From Chloroflexota bacterium (lineage in GTDB: Bacteria; Chloroflexota; Dehalococcoidia; Lucifugimonadales; UBA3495), in the NCBI GenBank assembly GCA_028873965.1, contig JAPPMU010000066.1, forward strand, positions 1-42,317: a stretch of 42,317 bases of DNA. The letters run 5' to 3'. A model generated the notes under the pieces. That model was not told the origin of the DNA, made no database searches, and saw only the letters and a list, made by a program, of their open reading frames with translations. This document shows, in pieces, positions 23,050 to 31,904 of the stretch (the stretch's first letter is position 1; each line of letters opens with the position of its first letter). The translations under genes and the position numbers were made by a program.

Positions 23050-23646
23050 ATGCCTCGCACCAGTTCCGTATTCCGCAAGCGCTGGCCCTTCCTGGCGGCG
23101 GCAGCGGTTGTGCTGGCCGTCGCCGTTGCCGCCGGTTCCATGTTTGCCGCAAACTCCGGCGAGCCGCCGGTCCAGGAGGCTGCCGCCGCGCCGGCGCAGC
23201 CCGACCTAACCGACCCTGGCTTGTATGCCGATCCGTCAACTCTTGCCAATGCCATCGCCGAACCGCGGGAACCCCGTGTCCCTGCGGCTCCCCACGCCGT
23301 CGCGCCGCCGGCGCCGGATGCGCAAGATCCCGGCGTCAACCAAGTTGTGCCGGAAGGTTCGGGCGCGCTGGCCAGTTGGCTGGCCGAACGTCCCGCCAAC
23401 ATGGGATCATTCAGTGCCCAGGACGCCATCATCGCCACCGAGCTGGACGTTGAATGGATGTTGTACCAAGCCGTGGAAAAAGGCGAAATGACCGAGGACG
23501 AAGCGGATGCGTTCCGCACCTGGTTCGACCAACGACCCAACGCCGAGGAAGCGCCGGAACTGCTGAACCATCTACCGCCCGAAATCCAGATGCCCGGCGG
23601 GGACGGGTTCAGCGGAACCGATATCGGATCCCTCAAATCGCGCTGA
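23050..23646 (+). CDS. secreted or membrane-anchored protein, unknown function
   Basis: A 198-residue protein. Residues 12-34 form one hydrophobic segment (WPFLAAAAVVLAVAVAAGSMFAA) after a basic start, so it is either cleaved or anchored. A Pro/Ala-rich region follows (about 36-105), then a small acidic helical module with DVEWMLYQAVEKGEMTEDEADAFRTWFDQRP, which resembles a short helix-turn-helix oligomerisation motif. GGAGG lies at about 23036-23040. It is 34 bp ahead of the trypsin-like protease and probably in one operon, so it could be its partner or substrate. I do not recognise the family. Confidence 0.65.
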   Translation: MPRTSSVFRKRWPFLAAAAVVLAVAVAAGSMFAANSGEPPVQEAAAAPAQPDLTDPGLYADPSTLANAIAEPREPRVPAAPHAVAPPAPDAQDPGVNQVVPEGSGALASWLAERPANMGSFSAQDAIIATELDVEWMLYQAVEKGEMTEDEADAFRTWFDQRPNAEEAPELLNHLPPEIQMPGGDGFSGTDIGSLKSR

Positions 23647-23680
23647 CAAAGCTTTCGGAATCGCAATCGGAGAATAAGCA

Positions 23681-25315
23681 TTGACCTCAATGTTGAGATT
23701 ACTGAAACCACTTTCCATACTTTTCGTTGTCATTGTCGTGGTCGCGGTTGTGAGCAGCGCCGTGCCCGCGGAGGCCCAGTCCACAGCCTCTCCGCCCACG
23801 AACATACTGGTCTCCAACGGTTTCAACCCGGGTGAATTAATTCTCACCTGGGATGCTGCCCATGACGCCACGCATTACCGGGTCGGCTGCGTGAACATGG
23901 ACCGGGACTACCCCCGGGCCAAGGACAGCGTCACGAGGAACTGGCGGCAGGCCTTCGTCTTTGTCGACGTGGACGCACCCAACGTCAGCCCGGATCGGGC
24001 TACCCACACGCTGTACGGGCTGCAGGAAGGCGCGTACCACGCCTGCACCGTGCTGAGCAAGAGATCCCGGTACGGCCAGCCCACGTGGCCCACCCCCTAC
24101 TGGCAGTACGTCAACATCACTGACCACGGCGGGGCCTGCCCGGTAGTCGCGGCAGCGCCGGCGCCGATTACGGGACGCCCGTTGACGATTGCTGAAATTT
24201 CTCGCGTGGTGAGGCCCGCTCTGGTCCGCGTAAATCCTCTGGACAATGAAGACGGCAGGCCTCTCGGGACCGGCACGGGCTTCATTGTCGGCTCGGATGG
24301 ACTGATGATCACAAATCGTCATGTGGTAGATGACAGCACCACGGTCATCGCACATCTTCAGACTGCAAATGGAGATACTCTGGAGTTCACGGGAAAAGTC
24401 CTCGGTAAAGGCATATTGACCGATCTGGCGGCGGTACAGTTGAGTTCCAACCGCCCTTTTGCCACGGTTGACCTGGCGGACTCCGACCGTGTGGCATACG
24501 GCGATGAGGTGACCGCCTGGGGTTACCCTCTTGGATCAACCGTGGGCGCTGACCCCACGCTGACCGAAGGAATAATCTCAGCGCCGAACCGGATATTCTG
24601 GGATACTCAATTCGTTCAGACCGACGCCGACATCAATCCGGGAAACAGCGGCGGCCCGCTCATTGACCGTTACGGCCGCGTCGTGGGAGTAAACACTTTC
24701 GGGTTTACATATAGTCGGGACGGCGTTAATTTTTTTAACGCGCCCGGATTGAATTTTTCTGTCGCCAGCAACGAAGTTAGAGACCGGTTGCCCGCGTACA
24801 TATCAGGTGGTCCGGCTCAAGCGACTTATCGCAACCTACGCTGGGGTTACGGGTACAGCATGGTGATCCCACAGGGATGGTATTTGAACACAGAAGGAAG
24901 CGAAAGCCGAAGCACGCAATTCACTGCTTTCTCAGCTTACGGTGGCGAGCGGGGGGCCGACATCATGACTGTGGAGTTCGATCAACCCTACCTAGAAGCG
25001 GGCCGAGCCTTTGGAGCCATCGCCGGATTTTATTGGGCACGCTTTCTGCCGCTCCTGGCCGAAGATTGGCACTTCTTCCAGCCGGTTTCACCACCCACCG
25101 CGGTGACCATTGGAGACCACCAGTTTGCCCGCATGGAATACCGATATCAACTGGAGGAAGATGACTGCATCCGCTCGGAAATTGCCTTGTCAAGCCTGTC
25201 TTCCGACTATCCCAACAAACCTTACGCGTTCGTACACACCGGTTCGGTTTGCGAGGAAATCTTGGCCAATTACTCGGCTGAGCGGCAGCGCATCCTGTAC
25301 AGCTTCCGTCCCTAA
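23681..25315 (+). CDS. secreted fibronectin III - trypsin-like (HtrA-type) serine protease
   Basis: A 544-residue exported protease. The N-terminal signal sequence (MTSMLRLLKPLSILFVVIVVVAVVSSAVPAEAQ, likely cut after AEAQ) precedes a fibronectin III-like domain (about 36-150) with GELILTWDAAHDATHYRVGC. The protease domain has H214 (TNRHVVDD), D248 (GILTDLAAVQL) and S323 (DINPGNSGGPL), a complete S1C triad. A further C-terminal region (about 380-544) has no PDZ domain that I can see and ends in a pair of cysteines. The start TTG has GGAGA 8 nt upstream; the ATG nine bases further is the alternative. The missing PDZ domain sets it apart from DegP. It likely acts outside the cell membrane. Confidence 0.88.
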   Translation: MTSMLRLLKPLSILFVVIVVVAVVSSAVPAEAQSTASPPTNILVSNGFNPGELILTWDAAHDATHYRVGCVNMDRDYPRAKDSVTRNWRQAFVFVDVDAPNVSPDRATHTLYGLQEGAYHACTVLSKRSRYGQPTWPTPYWQYVNITDHGGACPVVAAAPAPITGRPLTIAEISRVVRPALVRVNPLDNEDGRPLGTGTGFIVGSDGLMITNRHVVDDSTTVIAHLQTANGDTLEFTGKVLGKGILTDLAAVQLSSNRPFATVDLADSDRVAYGDEVTAWGYPLGSTVGADPTLTEGIISAPNRIFWDTQFVQTDADINPGNSGGPLIDRYGRVVGVNTFGFTYSRDGVNFFNAPGLNFSVASNEVRDRLPAYISGGPAQATYRNLRWGYGYSMVIPQGWYLNTEGSESRSTQFTAFSAYGGERGADIMTVEFDQPYLEAGRAFGAIAGFYWARFLPLLAEDWHFFQPVSPPTAVTIGDHQFARMEYRYQLEEDDCIRSEIALSSLSSDYPNKPYAFVHTGSVCEEILANYSAERQRILYSFRP

Positions 25316-25344
25316 CCGTTCCGATGCACCTTGTCGATACTACC

Positions 25345-25369
25345 GGCCGCCATTAACCGGCGGCCTTTT
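25345..25369 (+). terminator. intrinsic terminator of the protease gene
   Basis: GGCCGCC (25345-25351) and GGCGGCC (25359-25365) pair around a 7-nt loop and are followed by TTTT (25366-25369). Confidence 0.65.
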
Positions 25370-25389
25370 CAGTGTGACGGTTTGGGCAG

Positions 25390-25398
25390 TGGTACAAT
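25390..25398 (+). promoter_or_regulatory. extended -10 promoter (TGG TACAAT)
   Basis: TG-G-TACAAT, placed directly after the protease terminator. Transcription from about 25405 would serve the methyltransferase. Confidence 0.45.
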
Positions 25399-25502
25399 CC
25401 CCGCCGGGAACACTGATCCCCGAAGCCCCAGAGCACCCGGACACCATGCGCTTCCGAACCCCCACCGGACAGGCGGCGCTCATCAGGAGGTTGGGTTTGG
25501 CA

Positions 25503-26159
25503 ATGGACCCCCAGCGCTTCCCGCCGGAGTTCTTCCAGCGGGATGACGAATCCAACGACGCCGAGTTCTACACCATGCCCCGCCTTGTCGTGCACATCGA
25601 CGACGGAGCCATCCTGGCCGTGGGCCGGCTCTTCCAGCAGTTGATACCCGAGAACGCCCAGGTGCTGGACCTCATGAGCAGCTGGCGCACCCACTGGCCA
25701 GAGGAACATCCCCGCAGCCGCATCGTCGGCCTGGGCATGAACGCCGCCGAGATGGCCGACAACCCCCAGCTCAACGAGTACCTGCTCAAGGACATCAACG
25801 CCGACCCGTCCCTTCCCTTCGAGGATGAGTCCTTCGACGCCGTGGTCGTCACCGTGTCCGTGCAATACTTGACGCAGCCGGTGATCGTTTTCTCCGAGGT
25901 GTCCCGGATCCTGCGGCCCGGCGGCGTGTTCATCGTGACCTTCTCCAACCGCTGCTTCCCAACCAAGGCGGTGCGCGTCTGGCGATCCACCAACGACGAG
26001 GACCACATCGAGCTAGTGGCCTCGTACATGCAGCACGCCGGGGGGTTCAACGGAGTGCGCGGCGGCATCGCCAATCCCGACATGGCCCCGCCCGGCGACC
26101 CGCTGTTCGCCGTTTTCGCCTACAAAGAGGCCGGCGGCGGAGACGATACGGGCGGGTGA
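25503..26159 (+). CDS. class I SAM-dependent methyltransferase
   Basis: About 218 residues. Motif I is altered: AQVLDLMSSWRTHWPE stands where E/DxGxGxG is normal, yet VGLGMNAAEMADNPQ and the motif IV/V block PFEDESFDAVVVTVSVQYL, SRILRPGGVFIVTFSNR are clear. SAM binding is therefore likely but atypical. The start is uncertain. ATG 25503 has AGGAGG 12 nt upstream. TTG 25497 has that site at ideal distance. ATG 25446 would add 19 residues but lacks a ribosome site. The acceptor is unknown. Confidence 0.8.
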   Translation: MDPQRFPPEFFQRDDESNDAEFYTMPRLVVHIDDGAILAVGRLFQQLIPENAQVLDLMSSWRTHWPEEHPRSRIVGLGMNAAEMADNPQLNEYLLKDINADPSLPFEDESFDAVVVTVSVQYLTQPVIVFSEVSRILRPGGVFIVTFSNRCFPTKAVRVWRSTNDEDHIELVASYMQHAGGFNGVRGGIANPDMAPPGDPLFAVFAYKEAGGGDDTGG

Positions 26160-26165
26160 TACACT
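26157..26165 (+). promoter_or_regulatory. possible extended -10 promoter (TGA TACACT)
   Basis: The TGA stop codon of the methyltransferase is also the TGn of an extended -10 element with TACACT. It is positioned for the NYN gene, whose start is 28 nt further. Confidence 0.3.
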
Positions 26166-26193
26166 GGAAAGGAACCTTTGCAGAGGTATTGCG

Positions 26194-26820
26194 ATGAGCG
26201 GCGTTTTCGTCTATCTGGATAATTCCAATATTTTCCATGCGGCGCAGGACTTGGCGGAAGAACGGAACGGTGACGTGAATGCTCGCTACCGGCTCCGCCT
26301 CCACTTTGCAAACCTGCTGCGGCTGGCCCATGCTGACCGACCGTTGCAAAAAGCGTTGGCCGCCGGATCGATTCCGCCGGCGTTGAGTCTGCTCTGGGAT
26401 CAATTGAGCAGAACGGGGGTAGAAGTCCACTTGTACGACCGGGGAGAATCCGGCCGCGGTGAGCAGGAAACGCCTGACCAATGGTTGCAGTTGCGTATGC
26501 TGGAAGATGCTCTGGATTACGCAGACAACCCCGGGATCGTAGCCCTGCTGACCGGAGACGGGGCTGGCTACAACGAGGGTCGCGGTTTTCACCGGACTCT
26601 GGAACGTATGCGTCGGCAGAGCTGGCGAGTAGAGCTGCTGTCTTGGGCCCATTCTTGCAACCGACGGATGCGGGATTGGGTGGAAAGCAACGGCGTCTTT
26701 GTCCCGCTGGACGATTACTACGACGCCATCACCTACACGACAACGCCCCGCATTGGGCAGGAACCGGTGCCAGCGCGGGACGAAACCGAGTTAGACCTGT
26801 TAAACCGACCTACAACCTGA
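26194..26820 (+). CDS. NYN-domain (PIN-like) nuclease
   Basis: A 208-residue protein of the NYN branch of PIN-like RNases. Acidic metal-binding motifs are VFVYLDNSNIF at the N-terminus (D9, N10) and IVALLTGDGAGYNEG in the middle, followed by the usual helix and strand (FHRTLERMRRQSWRVELLSW). Members cut RNA and often act in RNA turnover or defence. It is followed after 22 bp by the Uma2-family gene. The target is unknown. Confidence 0.85.
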   Translation: MSGVFVYLDNSNIFHAAQDLAEERNGDVNARYRLRLHFANLLRLAHADRPLQKALAAGSIPPALSLLWDQLSRTGVEVHLYDRGESGRGEQETPDQWLQLRMLEDALDYADNPGIVALLTGDGAGYNEGRGFHRTLERMRRQSWRVELLSWAHSCNRRMRDWVESNGVFVPLDDYYDAITYTTTPRIGQEPVPARDETELDLLNRPTT

Positions 26821-26842
26821 CAGCAACGCTGAGGGCACCACG

Positions 26843-27406
26843 ATGACCACCGCCAAGCCAAAACTGCTTACCGCGGACGACCTGCTCCGCCTGGACAGCC
26901 AAGGGTTCAGGGGTGAATTAATCCGGGGGGTGCTGCACGAAACGATGGCATCGGGAGTGAGACACGGCAAAATAGCGATGCTGCTAGGGTCCAAGTTCGT
27001 AACGCACGTTGTGCCGGCGGGCTTGGGCCACGTATTCGGTTCCGATTCCGGCGTGCTGCTGGAGCGAAACCCCGACACGGTTCGGGAGCCGGACTTGGCG
27101 TATGTCTCCGCGGAGCGGCTGCCGCTTGATGCCGACGTTGACGGTTACTGCCCGGTAGCGCCCGATCTGGTGGTGGAGATCAAATCGCCCAGCGACTCGG
27201 AGCGGGAAGTGGACGAAAAGGCCACCATGTGGTTGAGCCACGGGGTGCGGATAGCGCTGGTGATTAACCCGGAGACCGGAACGATACGGGTGCGGAAGCC
27301 AAATTTGCCGGCGGTCATACTTGCCATGGACGACACGCTGGACCTGGACGTTGGTGAGGTATTGCCGGGGTTCAGCTGCTCGGTGCGGGAGATATTGGGG
27401 AACTAG
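26843..27406 (+). CDS. Uma2 family (DUF820) PD-(D/E)XK nuclease-like protein
   Basis: A 187-residue protein of the Uma2 family, which has a restriction-nuclease-like fold. The pattern is LTADDLLRLDSQGFRGELIRGVLHE, HGKIAMLL, REPDLAYVSAERLP and DLVVEIKSPSDSEREVDEKA, with the E-I-K catalytic-type motif kept, then YWLS-like WLSHGVRIALVINPE. These genes are abundant in Cyanobacteria and Chloroflexota, and their biological role remains unclear. Its stop overlaps the stop of the minus-strand NAD synthetase by 4 bp. Confidence 0.88.
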   Translation: MTTAKPKLLTADDLLRLDSQGFRGELIRGVLHETMASGVRHGKIAMLLGSKFVTHVVPAGLGHVFGSDSGVLLERNPDTVREPDLAYVSAERLPLDADVDGYCPVAPDLVVEIKSPSDSEREVDEKATMWLSHGVRIALVINPETGTIRVRKPNLPAVILAMDDTLDLDVGEVLPGFSCSVREILGN

Positions 27407-29172
27407 GACGTCGGCCGGTAGCGGTTCACGATGGGCAATCGTCGATCCTTGCCGAACGCCCGCGGCGTAATCTTCACTCCCGGCGGCGCCTGCCTCCGCT
27501 TGTACTCGTTGCGGTCAACTGCCGTGATGACCTGCTGCACCCATTCAGGGTGGTGCCCCATGGCCACCATGTCGGCGTACCCGTAGTCGTCCTCGACGTA
27601 AGCCTTGATGATCGGGTCGAGCAAATCGTAGGGCGGCAGCGTGTCCTGGTCGGTCTGGTCGGGGCGCAGTTCGGCGCTGGGCGGTTTGTCCAGCACCGTC
27701 TGCGGAATCAGCGGCCGGGGATTCCCGGACGCATCCGGGCCGGTGCGGGCGTTGCGCCAGCGGCAGAGCTCGTACACCAGCGTCTTGGGCACGTCCTTGA
27801 GCACCGCGAAACCGCCGGCCATGTCGCCGTAGAGCGTGGCGTAACCCATGGCCATCTCGCTCTTGTTTCCCGTGGTGAGCACCAGCCAGCCGAACTTGTT
27901 GGAGATGGTCATCAACACGTTGCCGCGGATGCGCGCCTGCACGTTTTCCTCGGCGACGTTGGCCTCCGTGCCGGCGAAATGGGCCGCCAGCATGTCGGCG
28001 AAAGCATGATGCGCCGGCTCGATGGGAATGCGCCACAAGCTGATCCCGAGGTTGTCGGCCAGTTCCTGCGAATCGGCCACGCTGCCCTCCGAGGAGTAGC
28101 GCGACGGCATGGTGACGCCGACCACGTTCTCCGCGCCCAGGGCGTCAACCGCCACCGTGGCGGTTAACGCGGAGTCGATGCCGCCCGACAGACCGACCAG
28201 GGCACGGCCAAAACCGGACTTGCGGACGTAATCGCGGGTGCCCACCACCAGGGCCTGGTACACCTCTTCCGTGTCCTCCAGCGATCGGCACATCAGTGGG
28301 CGCACCTGCTGGAGATCCGACAGGCGGTGCTCCGATACTTTCGTGACGCGGGCCTGGCCGACCTGGCCCAGGATCTGGGGGTCTTCCTTGCGGGCTCGGG
28401 GGTCCCGCAGCCTTTGGCGGAACACCGATTCCACGTTCAGGTCGGCCACCATCAGACTGTCCTCAAAGGCTGGGCCGCGCGCGATCACCGCTCCGTCCGG
28501 CGAGCAGATGACGCTGGCCCCGTCAAAAACCAACTCGTCCTGTCCGCCCACGGCGTTGAGGTAGGCCACGAACACCCCGTGGTCGGCGGCGCGCGTGGAG
28601 ATCATCCGCTCCCGTTGGCCCGCTTTTCCGGCGTGGAAGGGCGACGCGTTGATGTTGACGATGACCTCGGCGCCGGCCTCCCGCTGCACGGCGATGGGGC
28701 CTATGGGGTACCAGATGTCCTCGCAGATGCCAACGCCCACCGGCGTCCCGTTGATGACGTAAACCGGGCATTCCTCGCCGCGCCGGAAATAGCGGTCCTC
28801 GTCGAAAACCCCGTAGTTGGGCAGGTACATCTTGTGGTACCAGTCCAGGATCCGGCCGTCGTTGATGATCGCCGCCGCGTTGGCGACGTCGTTCTGGCCG
28901 GTCAGGATGTCGGGACAGCCGACGAATGCCGCTATTCCCCGCGTGGCCGCGGCCACGCGCTCCACGGCGGAAGCGCAGTCGGCCAGGAACGACGGTTTGA
29001 ACAGCAGGTCTTCGGGAGGGTATCCCGTAATCGCCAGTTCCGGGAAGGCGACCACGTCGGCGTGTCGCGCTCGCGCCTCCTCGATCAACTCTATGATCCG
29101 GGAAGTGTTGCCGGGAATGTCGCCGACGGTGGGGTTGAACTGGGCCAGAGCCAAGCGGAGGAAGCGCTGCAT
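27403..29172 (-). CDS. nadE: glutamine-dependent NAD+ synthetase
   Basis: A 589-residue enzyme making NAD+ from deamido-NAD+, ATP and glutamine. The N-terminal nitrilase-type glutaminase has the triad E45 (FPELAITGYPPEDLL), K114 (WYHKMYLPNYGVFDE) and C150 (VGICEDIW). The C-terminal synthetase has the SGGIDS pyrophosphatase loop (329-334), TTGNKSEMAMGYATLYGD and the tail EYKRRQAPPGVKITPRAFGKDRR. The start MQRFLRLALAQFNP was chosen by homology; the open frame runs 54 codons further. A TATAAT lies only 6 nt upstream of the ATG, implying a leaderless message. Confidence 0.96.
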   Translation of the reverse strand: MQRFLRLALAQFNPTVGDIPGNTSRIIELIEEARARHADVVAFPELAITGYPPEDLLFKPSFLADCASAVERVAAATRGIAAFVGCPDILTGQNDVANAAAIINDGRILDWYHKMYLPNYGVFDEDRYFRRGEECPVYVINGTPVGVGICEDIWYPIGPIAVQREAGAEVIVNINASPFHAGKAGQRERMISTRAADHGVFVAYLNAVGGQDELVFDGASVICSPDGAVIARGPAFEDSLMVADLNVESVFRQRLRDPRARKEDPQILGQVGQARVTKVSEHRLSDLQQVRPLMCRSLEDTEEVYQALVVGTRDYVRKSGFGRALVGLSGGIDSALTATVAVDALGAENVVGVTMPSRYSSEGSVADSQELADNLGISLWRIPIEPAHHAFADMLAAHFAGTEANVAEENVQARIRGNVLMTISNKFGWLVLTTGNKSEMAMGYATLYGDMAGGFAVLKDVPKTLVYELCRWRNARTGPDASGNPRPLIPQTVLDKPPSAELRPDQTDQDTLPPYDLLDPIIKAYVEDDYGYADMVAMGHHPEWVQQVITAVDRNEYKRRQAPPGVKITPRAFGKDRRLPIVNRYRPTS

Positions 29173-29178
29173 CGCCGT

Positions 29179-29184
29179 ATTATA
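29179..29184 (-). promoter_or_regulatory. -10 element (TATAAT) of nadE, leaderless geometry
   Basis: A perfect TATAAT whose last base is 6 nt from the ATG. With the usual 6-8 nt to the first transcribed base, the transcript would begin at the start codon. No ribosome site is visible upstream of the ATG, which agrees. Confidence 0.5.
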
Positions 29185-29216
29185 ACGCAGCCGCAGAAAG
29201 GGGCCGGTTGGGTTGC

Positions 29217-29225
29217 TGCTATAAT
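29217..29225 (+). promoter_or_regulatory. extended -10 promoter (TGC TATAAT) of the MFS gene
   Basis: A perfect extended -10, divergent from the nadE promoter and about 40 bp from it. Its start point would give a leader of about 115 nt before 29347. Confidence 0.55.
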
Positions 29226-29346
29226 CCCACGGTATTTCGGTCGGGGTTCGGGAACGCCGGCCAACGGGCCGACGTGATCTAGTGAACCTGGCTTCCCTTT
29301 CGACTGGCCGCCCAGCGCACGCGGCCGGCAGCATTAATTCCGCCTG

Positions 29347-30663
29347 ATGCGCGCCTTGCAGGCCCGCGCCGCACGCGCGACCCCCTTCTACTACGGTTGG
29401 GTCATCCTCGGCCTGTCCGGAGTCGCGTCCTATTCATCCCGCCCCCTGATGTCGGTAGCGGTGCTCACCGTATTCGTGGTGCCGATGTCCGAGCAGTTCG
29501 GCTGGACGCGGGCGGAGTTCTCCGGTGCGGTCAGCCTGGGCGGGCTCATGGGGGCGATAGCGGCGCCGCTGGTCGGTCCCATCCTGGATCGCTACGGCGC
29601 GGGCATGGTGGTGGGCATATCGTCCGGCATCGCCGGCGTCTGCGCCGTGGTGCTGGGAACGGCGACCCAGATCTGGCAGTTCTATCTCGTGTACGTACCG
29701 GGACGCATGATGTTCTCCAGTCCCCTGGAGCTGGGCACCTCGGTCGCGGTCAGCAATTGGTTCATCCGACGGCGGCCTTTCGCACTGGCCCTGAACCATG
29801 TGTCCCAGGGCTCCGGCCTCGCGGTGATGCCACTGGTGGCGCAGGTTGTCACCGGCGCCTGGGGATGGGAAATGGCTTGGTACTCGCTGGGAGCATGGAC
29901 CATCGCTGTGGGCGTGGTACCAGCGATCCTTCTCATGGCCCGCCGTCCGGAGGACCTGGGATTGGAACCCGATGGCGGCAGTGCGTCGCCGTCGTCCGCA
30001 CGCCGATCCGGGTCCATGCGGCGGCCCCAGAGCGCAGTGGACGAGATCAACTTCACCCTTCGTCAGGCCACCAGGACTCGTTCCTTTTGGCTGATGATAC
30101 TGTTCTCCTTCGCCAGTTTTATTGTCCAGGCTGGCGTGTCGCTGCACATGGTGCCCCACTTTGTTGACCAGGGAGTGCCGGCGTCTGTCGCCGTGTGGAC
30201 CGCCAGTACCTTCGCCATCTCGCAGGTTCCGGCCAGCATATTCTGGTCGGCCATTTCCCAGCGGGAGGCGGCGCGGTTCGTGATGCTCGCCTCCGGTCTG
30301 GTGGTTGCCTGCGGCTCAATCACCACCGCCTTCGCCAGCGGAATCGCCTTCGGCGTACTGGGAGCCTTCATCCTTGGGTTTGGCGTCGGGGGGCTGCACA
30401 TCATCGGCCGCCTGGTCTGGGCCGACTATTTCGGACGGCTCCACCTGGGATCCATCCGCGCGTGGGGTCTCGCGGCGCAGGTGGGCGGACAGGCGCTCGG
30501 CCCCACTGCGGCCGGAATAGCGGTGGACCGGGTGGACAGCTACCAGGGAGCGTTTCTGGCCTTCGGCATCAACCTTGCCGTGGTGTCCCTGCTGATGCTG
30601 ACCGCCACGCGCCCGGAGCGGGAAGCCGCTGGGGGCGGGCAGGGCATCGCGCCGACCGAATAA
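29347..30663 (+). CDS. MFS transporter
   Basis: A 438-residue inner-membrane transporter with about twelve hydrophobic segments. The start RATPFYYGWVILGLSGVAS and the loop GPILDRYGAGMVV (the MFS G-x-x-x-D-R-x-G motif), FIRRRPFALALNHVSQGSGLAV, and the repeat in the second half are typical of the oxalate/monocarboxylate-like branch. Possible substrates are small organic acids, which fits the nearby CoA-transferases and dehydrogenases; this link is inference. No good ribosome site is seen before ATG 29347. Confidence 0.88.
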   Translation: MRALQARAARATPFYYGWVILGLSGVASYSSRPLMSVAVLTVFVVPMSEQFGWTRAEFSGAVSLGGLMGAIAAPLVGPILDRYGAGMVVGISSGIAGVCAVVLGTATQIWQFYLVYVPGRMMFSSPLELGTSVAVSNWFIRRRPFALALNHVSQGSGLAVMPLVAQVVTGAWGWEMAWYSLGAWTIAVGVVPAILLMARRPEDLGLEPDGGSASPSSARRSGSMRRPQSAVDEINFTLRQATRTRSFWLMILFSFASFIVQAGVSLHMVPHFVDQGVPASVAVWTASTFAISQVPASIFWSAISQREAARFVMLASGLVVACGSITTAFASGIAFGVLGAFILGFGVGGLHIIGRLVWADYFGRLHLGSIRAWGLAAQVGGQALGPTAAGIAVDRVDSYQGAFLAFGINLAVVSLLMLTATRPEREAAGGGQGIAPTE

Positions 30664-30716
30664 GCGCGGCGACCTCATTCGGGTTGAGGGCGTCAATCGG
30701 GTTGCCGCACTCGGCA

Positions 30717-31076
30717 CTACGTCCAGGAGCGCAAGCGGATCTCCTCGCTGGTGTCCATGTCTGCCTGCGCTTCGTCCGGCTGGTCGTTGAACAGGTAGGA
30801 CAGCGATCTCCGTGAGTAGTAGTTGTCGTCGTTGGGGTCCAACCGGATGGCTTCGGTGAGGTCATTTATGGACTGCTGATACTCCCCTACCTCGTACCAG
30901 GAAACGCCCCGGTTGAACCACGCGTCGGCACACGCGGCGTCCAGGTCGATTGCCGCCGTGTAGTCCGCGATGGCCCGCTCGTAAACACCGTTGCGGCTGT
31001 ACCGGTTGCCCCGGTCAACGTACTCTTCCGGCGTTACCGGCTCGGGTGGCGGGGTGGGACTGTTCCGGGTGGTCAC
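30717..31076 (-). CDS. small TPR-repeat protein
   Basis: A 119-residue cytoplasmic protein of three tetratricopeptide units (about 20-105), including YVDRGNRYSRNGVYERAIADYTAAIDLD, AWFNRGVSWYEVGEYQQSINDLTEAIRLDPND and YYSRRSLSYLF. GTG 31076 is the likely start, only 8 bp after the stop of the SDR gene, in line with operon organisation. The longer frame runs into the SDR gene and is a shadow. Protein-protein contacts are its probable role. Confidence 0.75.
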   Translation of the reverse strand: MTTRNSPTPPPEPVTPEEYVDRGNRYSRNGVYERAIADYTAAIDLDAACADAWFNRGVSWYEVGEYQQSINDLTEAIRLDPNDDNYYSRRSLSYLFNDQPDEAQADMDTSEEIRLRSWT

Positions 31077-31084
31077 GTATCGCC

Positions 31085-31876
31085 CTACATGACCGAGCGC
31101 ACCAGCCCGCCGTCGACCAGCATGGTCGTGCCGGTGATGTAGCTGGAGCGAGACGAGGCGAGGAACGCCACCAGGTACGCCAACTCGCGGGGTTCGCCGA
31201 TGCGCTTCAGGGCCGTCTGCTCTGCCCTCTGGGCCAGGGCGTCCTCCAAGGGGATGCCCTGCGTGCGCGCCCGGTCTTCCACGTTCTCCATCATGCGTTC
31301 CGACATGATGCTGCCCGGGCACACGTTGTTGATCAGGATGTTCTCGTTCCCCAAATCGTCGGCCAGGTTCTTCATGAACCCGATCACGCCCATGCGCGTC
31401 GCCGCGGACAGGGCCAGGTTGGGGATGGGAGTATAGACGGTGCTGGCCAGGATGTTGATGATCCGTCCGCCGCCCTGGGCTCGCAGGTGCGGCAATGCCT
31501 CCCGGGTCATGCGGGCGAAGAAAAACAGCGACCGGTTGGCGGAGACTTGCCAGAGTTCCTCGGTGGAATCCTTGGCGTAGGCTTGCGGCGGCCCACCCGA
31601 ATTGTTGACCATGATGTCAATCTGTCCGAAGTGCGCGGCCGTGTGCGCCACCAACTCGGCGATGGTCTCCTCGTTGTCCAGATCGCCGGCGTAGGTGAAG
31701 ATATCCGCTCCGGTGGCGGCACGTATCTCATCGGCCGCCTGCTCCAGCACGGACGGAGTCCGGGCGCACATCGCGACCCGCGCTCCCTCCTCCGCCAGCA
31801 CCTCGCTGCACGCGCGACCCAACCCGCGACTGGCGCCGCCCACTATTGCCACCTTACCGTTCAGTTCCAGATCCAT
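31085..31876 (-). CDS. SDR-family oxidoreductase lacking the usual YxxxK pair
   Basis: A 263-residue SDR. GGASRGLGRACSEVLAEEGA provides the nucleotide motif (GGxSRGLG), with NNSGG instead of NNAG. In place of YxxxK, LALSAATRMGVIGF is seen, with no tyrosine or lysine. The rest (FMKNLADDLGNENILINNVCPGSI and the tail SSYITGTTMLVDGG) is standard. This pattern is known for the BKR_like_SDR_like branch, whose catalytic tetrad is not conserved. The start MDLELNGKVAIVGG follows GGAGG. It leads the two-gene unit with the TPR gene. Confidence 0.85.
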   Translation of the reverse strand: MDLELNGKVAIVGGASRGLGRACSEVLAEEGARVAMCARTPSVLEQAADEIRAATGADIFTYAGDLDNEETIAELVAHTAAHFGQIDIMVNNSGGPPQAYAKDSTEELWQVSANRSLFFFARMTREALPHLRAQGGGRIINILASTVYTPIPNLALSAATRMGVIGFMKNLADDLGNENILINNVCPGSIMSERMMENVEDRARTQGIPLEDALAQRAEQTALKRIGEPRELAYLVAFLASSRSSYITGTTMLVDGGLVRSVM

Positions 31877-31904
31877 TGCCCGGCCTCCTCGAATGCTGGA
31901 CGGG

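Noticed and set aside
30717..31322. TPR protein of 201 residues
   Set aside because: The first 82 residues overlap the SDR gene in another frame and are Gly/Arg/His-rich; GTG 31076 is the better start.
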